From a virus, in IMG/VR virus record IMGVR_UViG_3300025138_000407, positions 1-22,456 of that record: a stretch of 22,456 nt of DNA, one strand, 5' to 3'. How positions within the stretch are numbered: position 1 is the first letter of the stretch; the number at the start of each line of letters is the position of its first letter. The position numbers and the translations under genes were made by a program. Positions 1 through 8,500 of the stretch are shown here, in pieces. The notes below the pieces were generated by a model, which saw only the letters and a list, made by a program, of their open reading frames with translations, was not told the DNA's origin and searched no databases.

Positions 1-17
1 CAGCGGAGTAATGTTAC

Positions 18-1889
18 ATGCCACTAAGCAAGCTCCAGTTCAAGCCGGGAATCAACCGAGAGGGCACCAACTACTCTAACGAAGGGGGTTGGTTTGACGG
101 AGATAAAATCCGTTTTAAGTCTGGCTACGTAGAGCGCATTGGTGGTTGGGACCGAGTAGCGACGACAACCTTTGAGGGAAGCTGTCGCAATATGCTAGAC
201 TTTGTTACTCTCGCTTCCGATAACTTCTTGTTTATGGGTACGCACAAGAAAGCATACCTGGAGGACGGTGGTACATATAACGATATAACCCCACTTCGCA
301 CGACCTTGACCCTCGGATCTAATCCCATCACAACAGGAGCGGCGGGTTCTGGAACAATCACAATAACGAAAAACTCTTTTGGTTCTGATGCAGGGGACTT
401 CGTTACACTAGCGGGAGCCACTGCTGTAGACGGTATTACCGCCGAGCAAATAAATCAAAACTTTGAGATCCTAACTGTAGCGTCTTCGGGCAACTCTTTT
501 ACTGTAAACACAGGTGGGGCCGCATCTTCTGGTTCAACTGCTGGTGGGGGTAGCTCTGTTACAGCCGCTATGGAAATCAGCATTGGCCTTGATACAACGC
601 TATTAGGTAATGGTTGGAGCGCAGGAACTTGGGGTCGTTTTACCTGGGGATCTGGTGCAGGTTCACTGGCTGGACAAAACTTACGGCTTTGGTTCTCTGA
701 CTCTTGGGGCGAGGATCTTGTTGCTAACCTAGTGGACAGTAGACTTTATTACTGGGATGCCACAAACGGTAAAACAACCAGGTTGGTCGAGTTGAATACT
801 TTATCTGGGGCATCTAACGTCCCGACAAGTGTTCGAAGAGTTATGGTATCTGATACAGACAGACACGTCCTGTGCTTTGGATCTAACCCTTTAGGTAGTA
901 CTACATTCGATCCACTTTTAATCCGTTGGTCGAGTCAGGAAAGTGTAACGGACTGGACTCCTACAGCCACAAACACGGCGGGAGATCTAAGGTTATCTCA
1001 AGGTTCTGAGATCGTTACAGCCATTCGAACAACACGCCAAATTCTTGTCTTTACAGAAAACAGTTTGCACAGTGTACAGTTTATCGGGCCTCCGTATACG
1101 TTCGGTACAGCGATCCTTGGTACGAACGTTCGTATTGCAGGGCCGAACACAGCCATTAGTGTAAACGATTTAGTGTTTTGGATGGGTCAAGAGAACTTTT
1201 ACATGTATGATGGTCGGATAAACCCTCTACCGTGTAGTGTTCGACAGTATGTGTTTGATGATATTAACCGACAGCAATCATTTAAGTTCTTTGCAGGGAG
1301 CCTATCGAGCAACTCCGAGGTTTGGTGGTATTACTGTTCCGCAGGGAGCAACGAGGTGGATCGGTATGTGATCTACAACTACCTAGAAAGAACGTGGTAT
1401 TACGGCACTCTTGCAAGGACAGCTTGGAACGACAGAGCTTCTGGTTCTAGATTGTTTCCTCAGAGTCCAGGAACAGATGGCATTCTTTATAACCACGAGT
1501 TTGGTTTAGACGATGGAAGTCAGTATCCTCCTGTACCTGTCAATGCTTTTATCCAGTCTTCTGACTTTGATATTGGAGACGGGCAACAGTTTATGCTTAT
1601 TAACAGGGTGCTTCCAGATCTAAACTTTGAGTCGTCTACGGCTACGGCACCCCAGGTTACGTTTAGTATGGGCGCAAGAAACTATAGTGGTAGCGCAGCG
1701 GGGCAAGGTAGCGTAAGCGGCGATGTGGTTCGTTCGTCTGTTGTTTCAGGAACGGACAACTACACGGACCAAGTTCAGATGCGACTACGCGGAAGACAAG
1801 TTAATCTAAAGGTTGAGAGTGATACAGCAGGGGTTAAATGGAGACTGGGCGCACCTAGATTAGATGCTAGACCGGACGGTCGTCGATGA
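18..1889 (+). CDS. P22 gp10-like head-completion / DNA-stabilization protein
   Basis: 623 residues. The start is typical of proteins that plug the packaged-DNA exit channel and join head to tail in podoviruses: MPLSKLQFKPGINREGTNY, then a WFDGDKIRF motif and an ERIGGW motif. The body is rich in beta strands and aromatic residues (Trp-Gly repeats at 195-235, MYDGRINPLP near 400), as expected for the propeller-like gp10 family. A Thr/Gly/Ser-rich beta module at about 97-185 (core GDFVTLAGATAVDGI) looks inserted, which would explain a length above the roughly 470 residues of P22 gp10. The ATG has GGAG nine bases upstream. A TAA at 9-11 may end a gene lying outside the window. The next gene overlaps by ATGA. 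The virion role is secure from context; the gp10 assignment is from memory of the family, not a search. Confidence 0.6.
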   Translation: MPLSKLQFKPGINREGTNYSNEGGWFDGDKIRFKSGYVERIGGWDRVATTTFEGSCRNMLDFVTLASDNFLFMGTHKKAYLEDGGTYNDITPLRTTLTLGSNPITTGAAGSGTITITKNSFGSDAGDFVTLAGATAVDGITAEQINQNFEILTVASSGNSFTVNTGGAASSGSTAGGGSSVTAAMEISIGLDTTLLGNGWSAGTWGRFTWGSGAGSLAGQNLRLWFSDSWGEDLVANLVDSRLYYWDATNGKTTRLVELNTLSGASNVPTSVRRVMVSDTDRHVLCFGSNPLGSTTFDPLLIRWSSQESVTDWTPTATNTAGDLRLSQGSEIVTAIRTTRQILVFTENSLHSVQFIGPPYTFGTAILGTNVRIAGPNTAISVNDLVFWMGQENFYMYDGRINPLPCSVRQYVFDDINRQQSFKFFAGSLSSNSEVWWYYCSAGSNEVDRYVIYNYLERTWYYGTLARTAWNDRASGSRLFPQSPGTDGILYNHEFGLDDGSQYPPVPVNAFIQSSDFDIGDGQQFMLINRVLPDLNFESSTATAPQVTFSMGARNYSGSAAGQGSVSGDVVRSSVVSGTDNYTDQVQMRLRGRQVNLKVESDTAGVKWRLGAPRLDARPDGRR

Positions 1890-2170
1890 GTAAAAAGATT
1901 ATTCGATCTATTATTCCGATTGCCCCACCTCAGTATGACTCTGCATATGTGAATCAATTAGCTCGGTCCTTGGACAATTTTATAGATGAGTCCCGTAACC
2001 CAATTGTAAACATTCCAAACATGCCAACAGTGGGTGCGGCGAATATATTAGAGGTAGGAGACTTGTACGAAGCTAATGGGTTTGTAAAAATCAAACGTGC
2101 AAGCGATGTATTTTCAGGTTCCTCTCAGGCTGCAACAGCAGTAGGAACAGTAACGGTGGTGATAACATGA
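1886..2170 (+). CDS. Small beta-rich virion-block protein, conserved in podoviruses
   Basis: 94 residues; start ATG overlaps the previous stop (ATGA), so it is translationally coupled to the gp10-like gene. The N-terminal half has a Pro-rich turn then an amphipathic helix (IAPPQYDSAYVNQLARSLDN, about 12-31), an arrangement I associate with small proteins beside podovirus tail genes. The C-terminal half (GDLYEANGFVKIKRA, then a Ser/Ala/Gly/Thr-Val tail ending in TVTVVIT) is predicted beta. No signal peptide or enzyme motif. Probably a minor virion or assembly protein; the function is not recognised. Confidence 0.65.
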   Translation: MSKKIIRSIIPIAPPQYDSAYVNQLARSLDNFIDESRNPIVNIPNMPTVGAANILEVGDLYEANGFVKIKRASDVFSGSSQAATAVGTVTVVIT

Positions 2171-2391
2171 CAGATATTCTTATTATGCCAGACGGAAGCA
2201 GGTGGAAACCTTCTTCAAGTTCTGATACAGTGGAATGTGTAAACTGTAATAACGCAGTGGACACGCCAGAAGAGATTGCTTCTTATCCAGACGGCAACTG
2301 CCCAGATTGTGGTGAGTCATGGACAGGAAGCGAAAAGCGCAGTACAACTATTGTAGTAACAATGCCTGAACAGATTAAAGGTGACTCGTAA
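2167..2391 (+). CDS. Zinc-ribbon protein in the virion operon
   Basis: 74 residues, coupled to the preceding gene by ATGA and to the next by TAATG. Four cysteines in two CxxC knuckles (C24-x2-C27 and C45-x2-C48) form a clear rubredoxin-like zinc ribbon. A short N-terminal strand (DILIMPDGSRW) precedes it and a Thr/Val strand follows. Such ribbons bind nucleic acid or protein or act only as structural folds, so the specific job is unknown. Its place inside a structural operon argues for a virion-assembly role over a regulatory one. Confidence 0.65.
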   Translation: MTDILIMPDGSRWKPSSSSDTVECVNCNNAVDTPEEIASYPDGNCPDCGESWTGSEKRSTTIVVTMPEQIKGDS

Positions 2392-3011
2392 TGTCAATAA
2401 TGGGTATTCTTGGAACACTAGCTGGCAACGCATTGTTTCCTGGTGCGGGTATGTTGGGTGGTTTGTTAGGCGGTGGACTTGGTGCCATAGCTGGCGAAAA
2501 ACTTTTTAATAAAGGTGACGACAACGCTGACGCTAAAGAACGTTTTAAGAGAATGAACGAAGGCCCACCAACTGCGGAAGATGCATTAGACAATTTATTT
2601 AAGTCTAGGTTCACTGATCCTGAAACAGGGATCTCTCCTCATTTTGATACAGCAGCAGCCCGTGATTCTTATGATAAAGATTTTATGGAAAAACATGGGG
2701 GTCAACCTGTATTGTATCAGGGTTTAGCACTGGGTGGACAGGCGGAGTCTGGTATTGGGGGCTTGATCCAAGGTCCTGGGAACGTGACCAGTGATTCAAT
2801 TCCTGGTGGTATTATGCAGAACGGTAATAAGGTAGAAGAAATCTTAGTGTCTAATGGGGAAGTTATTTTATCAGGAAAAGATTTGGCGGGATTAGATCCT
2901 AATGGTAACATGGAAAAAGCAGGTATGAGGTTAGGCGGAGCAGCTAACGGTACTCGTGGTGCGGAAGCAGCTAAGATGTTTGCTGAAGTACAGAAATTGA
3001 AAAGAGGGTAA
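2391..3011 (+). CDS. Glycine-rich virion protein with TSDSIP-type motif
   Basis: 206 residues. Residues 5-36 are a Gly/Leu/Ala-rich hydrophobic stretch that could insert in a membrane or pack in a virion core. The middle (40-105) is charged and helical. The C-terminal part carries GPGNVTSDSIP (128-138) followed by VSNGEVILSGKDL (153-165). This matches a recurring phage virion motif of the form G-x-G-T-S-D-S-I-P then S-x-G-E-hydrophobic-V, seen in tail and internal proteins. The start overlaps the zinc-ribbon stop (TAATG). I infer an internal or tail-associated virion component; exact role unknown. Confidence 0.6.
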   Translation: MSIMGILGTLAGNALFPGAGMLGGLLGGGLGAIAGEKLFNKGDDNADAKERFKRMNEGPPTAEDALDNLFKSRFTDPETGISPHFDTAAARDSYDKDFMEKHGGQPVLYQGLALGGQAESGIGGLIQGPGNVTSDSIPGGIMQNGNKVEEILVSNGEVILSGKDLAGLDPNGNMEKAGMRLGGAANGTRGAEAAKMFAEVQKLKRG

Positions 3012-3015
3012 GAGC

Positions 3016-3894
3016 ATGTCAGAACTCACACAAACAAGTATTACGGACTTACCCGAGTATCAACAGAAGTATATGAAAGAAATCCTAGACCGTGCACAGG
3101 CTCTAGGTAAACAGTCTTATACTCTTCCCTCTTATCAAGTTGCTGGTCGCACACCCTTGCAACAACAAGCTACTAGTTTGGCTACACAAGGTGTAGGATC
3201 ATACATGCCTATGCTACAGGCAGGGGAACGAGCTACAGGTGCAGGTATTACAGCAGTACAAAGTTTGTTAGATCCGAACGCTGCAATGGCATATATGAAC
3301 CCGTATAATCAGGCTGTCATTGATCAGTCCATGCAGGACATAAACCGCGCTGGACAGATGCAACAGAATCAGGCGGCGGCTCGTGCCGTTGGAGCGGGAG
3401 CCTTTGGTGGATCTCGTGAGGGCATTGAACGAGCGGAGATTGGACGTAACATCTTGGATCAACAGGCTCGAACGGCTTCAACTTTACGACAGCAGGGTTT
3501 TAACCAAGCACAGCAACAACAGTTTGCTAGAGCACAGGGCGCAGCGTCTGGTTTGGGTAGCTTGGGTATGCAACAGGCTAAACTTGGCGAGGCGTTCCAA
3601 GGCATGAACATCAACGATCTTAATACCTTGGCGGCTATGGGCGGACAAGAACAACAACAGCGTCAATCAGAACTGGATGCCGCACGTCAGACACAATACC
3701 AAAATGTTATGCAGCCATATCAACAGCTTGGTTTTTACTCAGATGTATTTCAAGGAATGCCTACGGGTCAGACTAAGTTCTTGGATCAACAGAAGTCAGA
3801 TCCTAGTTTCTTGTCACAGGCTGCTGGTCTTGCTGGAGGATTGTATAGTCTGGGGCAGATGCCCGGGTTTGGGTTTGGAGGTTCGGGACCATGA
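3016..3894 (+). CDS. Gln/Ala-rich internal virion (ejection-type) protein
   Basis: 292 residues, dominated by Gln- and Ala-rich helices (about 110-235 has many Gln-Gln pairs) with a Gly-rich C-terminus (GLAGGLYSLG, ending GFGFGGSGP). Two landmarks, NPYNQAVID (95-103) and GAFGGSRE (128-135), are familiar from podovirus internal proteins lying just before the large ejection protein. AGAGGG-type spacing from the preceding stop supports the ATG. By position and composition it could be the equivalent of a small T7-type core or channel protein (gp14-like), but no sequence identity is claimed. The next gene overlaps by ATGA. Confidence 0.6.
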   Translation: MSELTQTSITDLPEYQQKYMKEILDRAQALGKQSYTLPSYQVAGRTPLQQQATSLATQGVGSYMPMLQAGERATGAGITAVQSLLDPNAAMAYMNPYNQAVIDQSMQDINRAGQMQQNQAAARAVGAGAFGGSREGIERAEIGRNILDQQARTASTLRQQGFNQAQQQQFARAQGAASGLGSLGMQQAKLGEAFQGMNINDLNTLAAMGGQEQQQRQSELDAARQTQYQNVMQPYQQLGFYSDVFQGMPTGQTKFLDQQKSDPSFLSQAAGLAGGLYSLGQMPGFGFGGSGP

Positions 3895-5570
3895 ACGTAC
3901 TGAACCGTAAGATGTTTGCTAATCGAGATGCTCGTAGCAAGCTAGCAAACATGGGCGGCATACTTGCATCCTCTCCAGAACTAATGAACACAGCGCAGAT
4001 GTTTGCCCCGGGCGGACAAGTTTCTGTTCCGGTTAAAACTAAAACTGTCATAATAGGAGATCCTTTGGGCGGTGCAAGATATGATCTGTACTCCGATGGC
4101 AGTGCTATTATGCTTGCTACGGGTTCAAGAATAGAGCCTGACAACGCCAGTAACCAATCGTTTCTTCAAATGTTACAAGGTCTACCGGATGTAACCAACA
4201 CATCTATTTCTCAACCTGAATTAGAGAATGATCCTATTCTTAGTAACCCGGGTATAGCGACTGAACCTAGAAGTATGCTTCCTGTAAGAGATAACCGTCA
4301 GGAGTTACAGAACACAATTGAGTCTGGCACTGAGCTTGTTCCTGGGGTCAATGTCCCCGGTCCATCGGAACAGTATGTCATGGACAAAACATCTCCTAAC
4401 TATACAGCAAGAGATCCAAGCGAGATTCCAGAACTTGCAATAAATGCAAAGGGTGAATTAGAAGATATGATTCAAGCCAACACTGAGCTTGTTCCTGGGG
4501 TTAACGTTCCCATGACTCGTACTCAAGCCATGGTTGCATCAGGAGAGCTACCAGATTCTAGAGACATTGAGGATAAACCCGGCACTCTCACGGATGATTT
4601 ATACAGGTTCGGTATAGATGCAACAAATGTTCTCAGGGCTGGTGGCATTGATTATGGAAACAGACCTGCAACACCAGATATGGTAGCAAAAAGTACAGGT
4701 ACAGACACAGACACAAATAAAGTAGCAACAGCAACAGATAAGGGTTACTATGTTTCTCCAGGTGTGAAAGCGATCAAAGGGTTCTTTGGTTCTGGCGATA
4801 ACGAAAAAAAAGAAGAAAAGAAAACTGCAGAAACTAAAGAGGTAGAAATTGCAGCAGACGCGGATGTAGAAACAGCAAACGTAGAAGAACCCGGTCAAAG
4901 AGGTTTTACTCCAGGTGGGGACGACACCATAGCAGCATTAGAAAATATAGCCACAAGTGGGGCAAGCTCAGAAAAAAAAGTTGAGGATATCAGAGAGAAG
5001 ATTTTTGGTCCGGGTGTAGATTCCAAGACTGCGCTTTCCGGATACCAAAAGCAATTCAACGAGATGCTTGGTGAAGACAGAGATCTAAACGAAGAGAAGT
5101 GGCATACACTAGCTATGATAGGGTTTGCTATTGCGGCGGGTGAAGACTCAAATGCTCTGACCAATATAGCCAAGGGTCTGCTTCAAGGTACGCAGATGGT
5201 AAGAGAAGACAAAGCCACACGTCAGGCAAGAAAAGATAAGGTTGATATGTTGGCTCTTGAACAGTTCTACGCGGACAATAGACTTGCTACAGAAATACAA
5301 GGTAGAAAAGATGTTGCACAAATTGGAGCTGATGCAAGAAGTAGCGAAACATTTTTGGACACACCAGAAGGTAAATTATACACTAGAATCTATCAAGAAA
5401 TATTTGACCCTGACGCATCGAATACCGTTCTTCCTGAAAACCGCATGGCAGAGTTTGTAGGGAGGGTTGGGGAAAATAATGCTAAACTGTTCTTTGCAGC
5501 CACTGGTCTTCCTCAAGAAGAGACACAATCTAAACAAAGATCTTTAGACGAAATTCCTGAAGGAAAGTAG
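3891..5570 (+). CDS. Internal virion protein with repeated ELVPGVNVP segment
   Basis: 559 residues. The N-terminus (FANRDARSKLANMGGILASS) is typical of phage virion proteins encoded next to ejection proteins. Residues about 140-210 hold two copies of TELVPGVNVP spaced 51 codons apart. A Lys/Glu/Thr/Ala-rich low-complexity linker spans about 270-330. The C-terminal third is helical, with a long stretch (WHTLAMIGFAIAAGEDSNAL, then an LLQGTQMVREDKATRQARKDK region) I regard as a conserved helical tail. Coupled upstream by ATGA and 7 bases from the next gene. Likely part of the ejected core; enzymatic function not recognised. Confidence 0.6.
   Translation: MNVLNRKMFANRDARSKLANMGGILASSPELMNTAQMFAPGGQVSVPVKTKTVIIGDPLGGARYDLYSDGSAIMLATGSRIEPDNASNQSFLQMLQGLPDVTNTSISQPELENDPILSNPGIATEPRSMLPVRDNRQELQNTIESGTELVPGVNVPGPSEQYVMDKTSPNYTARDPSEIPELAINAKGELEDMIQANTELVPGVNVPMTRTQAMVASGELPDSRDIEDKPGTLTDDLYRFGIDATNVLRAGGIDYGNRPATPDMVAKSTGTDTDTNKVATATDKGYYVSPGVKAIKGFFGSGDNEKKEEKKTAETKEVEIAADADVETANVEEPGQRGFTPGGDDTIAALENIATSGASSEKKVEDIREKIFGPGVDSKTALSGYQKQFNEMLGEDRDLNEEKWHTLAMIGFAIAAGEDSNALTNIAKGLLQGTQMVREDKATRQARKDKVDMLALEQFYADNRLATEIQGRKDVAQIGADARSSETFLDTPEGKLYTRIYQEIFDPDASNTVLPENRMAEFVGRVGENNAKLFFAATGLPQEETQSKQRSLDEIPEGK
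4328..4501 (+). repeat. Direct repeat inside the internal-protein gene
   Basis: A 21-bp exact direct repeat occurs at 4328-4348 and 4481-4501, 153 bases (51 codons) apart and in frame. It encodes the duplicated TELVPG core of TELVPGVNVP. Flanking codons are only loosely similar, so this is either an old duplication kept at its core or two binding motifs under selection. Confidence 0.8.
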
Positions 5571-5577
5571 ATCAACG

Positions 5578-8500
5578 ATGCCTACATTCTCAGAGTTAGA
5601 ATCAGCAGCCTTATCTGCTTATGATAAAGGGGACGTAGAAGGTGCTAAACGTTTAAAGAAAGAAGCTTTAGCTACACAACAATACGAACTTCTAGAGCAG
5701 CAAGCCTTATCCGCTTATGATGCAGGGGACGTAGACCTTGCAAAAGAAATCAAAGCGGAGGCTCTAGCTACACTGGCTCCGTTTGAAGAGTCTCGGCTCA
5801 CGGACATTGGTCGAGGGTTCAAAGCTGCACCTGTCACAGTAGCACAAGGTATAGCAGAGTTTGGAGCAGCCGCATCAGATATTACGTTTGGTACAGAATA
5901 CTCAAGACCTACTAGCGATTTCTTTAACGACTTTAGAAGAGAGAATGACCTCGATCCTCGAACCACGGGTGGAGAAATTACAGAAGAGCTTCTGTCTTTT
6001 GGTCTCGGTTTTATTCCTATAGCTGGATGGTTAGGCCGTGCTAGTTCCGTGGCCCGTGGTACAGCAAAAATAAAAGCTCCTGCCAAAAGCAAGTTTTTTA
6101 AGTCAGCAGAAAAGTTTGGTAATTCTAAAACAGGTAAGACTTTATTAGACAATCGCGCAAAGTTAATCGGATCTACTGCTCTAGCTACAGCAGGATACGA
6201 GGCTTTTGTTACACCAGATGGTAGGCCCACCATATCGGATGCTTTTGATTTTATGCCTGACGCACTTAAAACAACTGATACAACACAGATGAGTGGTTCA
6301 GAACTGGCATACAATAGACTCAAGAATAAATATCGAAGGGGTATCGAAGGAGGGTTGGCTAGTGGATTTGTAGATCTGGCTTTGCCTGTGGTCGGTGCGG
6401 GTGCTCGAGAAATTGGAGCACTGCCATATGTTAGTGAAGGCTTGTCGAAACTGGGACAGGGGACACAGAAGTATTTTGGCTTGGCTAACCAGTTGCTAGA
6501 CAAGGCTCCTGGGATTAAACCAAGCAAACAAAAGTTTAAAGAGTGGTTTAACCCAACGGCTTTGGCAGATGCAGATATTATGGAAGAGGCGTTGGATGTA
6601 AAAGCTGTGAGAGACACAGCAGAGCGCGAGGCTTTCCAGCACTATAAAGCTTTTGAAAAAGCGACAGGAGAGTTTTTTACGGTGGCTAAAGTACCTGCTA
6701 TGCGTAAGCGTAAACGAAAAGAAATCAAGGAAAAACTATACAACTATCTTATAGAGGGAAAACCTGAAAACTTAGAAGGTTTAAACAAGGGAGCAAAGAA
6801 AGCTGCCGAGCGTATGCGTAACTTAGACTTAGAGTTTCAAGACAAGTTTATATTAGAGTTAGAAAAAAGAACTGAAGGAGTTACAGGCACTCCGTTGGTT
6901 GCCGCTCTTAATACCATAAAAAGAAACAGGGATGATGTCGGTGGATATCTACGTCGTAGATTTGACATGTACGACAGGCCAGATAAATTTTATGACAAAT
7001 TAGATTTTGATTCTAAAGTTTATCAAGATGCTCTTAAAGAAATGAAAACTCATATCAGGACAAATGTAAGAGATCCAGGGAAACCACAATACGAAGAACT
7101 TTTTGGTGAAGGAACATATCCAGGTACTCTTACTGATGCAGAAGCAGATGCTTTTGCTGAAAGAAAACTTTTAAAGTATTTGAATTTAGATTTGGCAGAG
7201 GGCGTGGTTGATCCCAAGAGTGCTCTTGAGTTAAGAAAGAATGCATTAAAAGAAGTTAACAATGTCGTTATGTCTGGGCGTGTGGTTAGTTTGGTTGACA
7301 ACATGTTAATCGAACGGGTTGAGGAACTAAATAAATTACCAAAGACTCTTGAATTAATGGGGGAGATTAGAGATCCTCAGACTGCTTTTATCAGAACCGT
7401 ATCTGATCTAGCGCAAACAACAGCAGGTTTGAAATTCTATGAGGGTGTAGCCAAGGATGTTTCTGAGGGAGGGTTTAGTGTAGCTGCCTCCACTGCCTTC
7501 AACATGTTAAACAAAGGACAACGACCCGCGATTGTTCGTGCGCCAAAAGCAGAACCAAGTTTTTCTACAACAGTTGGCGGGGAGGAAAGACCTTTAATCT
7601 ATGACCCCGACACTTTGGAGTTTCAGGATATAGCAGACGTTGGAACTACTAAGGGTGTGTCAGGTGTAGTGATACCGAAAGCAGAATTAAGTTTCCTAAA
7701 ACGTTTAAATGCGGAGAACTATGTAAAACTAGAACCGGACGAATCAGGAGAGGCTTTCTTCGGCGGTGCGTATGCAGACCTGTCTGATATGTATGTCACC
7801 CCCGAAGTAAAACAGGCACTAACAACTCCTGCTCGTATGGGATTAGATGAACTAGGACAAGCCATAGCCATAGGTGCACTGCTCAAGGGTCAGGCACAAC
7901 GTATGACGATCGTTCCTAACATTCTTTCACAGGTAAGGAATATTTATGGCAATGGTATTGCCATAGCAAACAATGGAAACCTTACCAGGGACAGTGATTT
8001 TATAGATGCGCTCAGAGTAGTTGCAGCCAACGTAGATCTCATGGATGACGAGGCGGTTCGTAAGTACAGCCGAGAGCTTGGTGCGTTAGGTGTTATGGAT
8101 ACCAGCCTTGTGACCTCTGCCCTTCGAGACTTCAAAGAAATGGCACAGGACTTTCAAGTGGCAGGTAGGTTGCAAACTGCTGTGGACAAATCAACATCTC
8201 TTATACCTTTTATGCAGCAGCTTGAATCCCTGTACTCCGACTCCGATTCTGTTTTTAAGATGATGTCTGTGTTTGCGGAGCAAGCAAAAGTAACCAACGC
8301 TCTTGGTAAAGCAAATTTAGATATCAATGCTTTGCCGACAAATGCATTTCCTGAATTACAGAAAGTATTTGTAGAACAGGGTATAGCCAAACGTGGCACA
8401 TCTCTATCCCTTGATCAATCTCCTGCAAACTTTCTTCTGACAATGGCTGGGGACACAGTCAAAGATACTATGCCTGTGTACAGTCGTGTAGGTAAAGCAA

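Noticed and set aside
3803-4144. - strand frames opposite the internal-protein genes (also 9540-9959, 8605-8919)
   Set aside because: They lie fully inside well-supported + genes and look like antisense shadows.
5715-6617. 300-codon open frame on the - strand opposite the large virion gene
   Set aside because: It is a shadow frame of the 1505-residue gene, with no ribosome site and no motif; composition follows the complementary codons.
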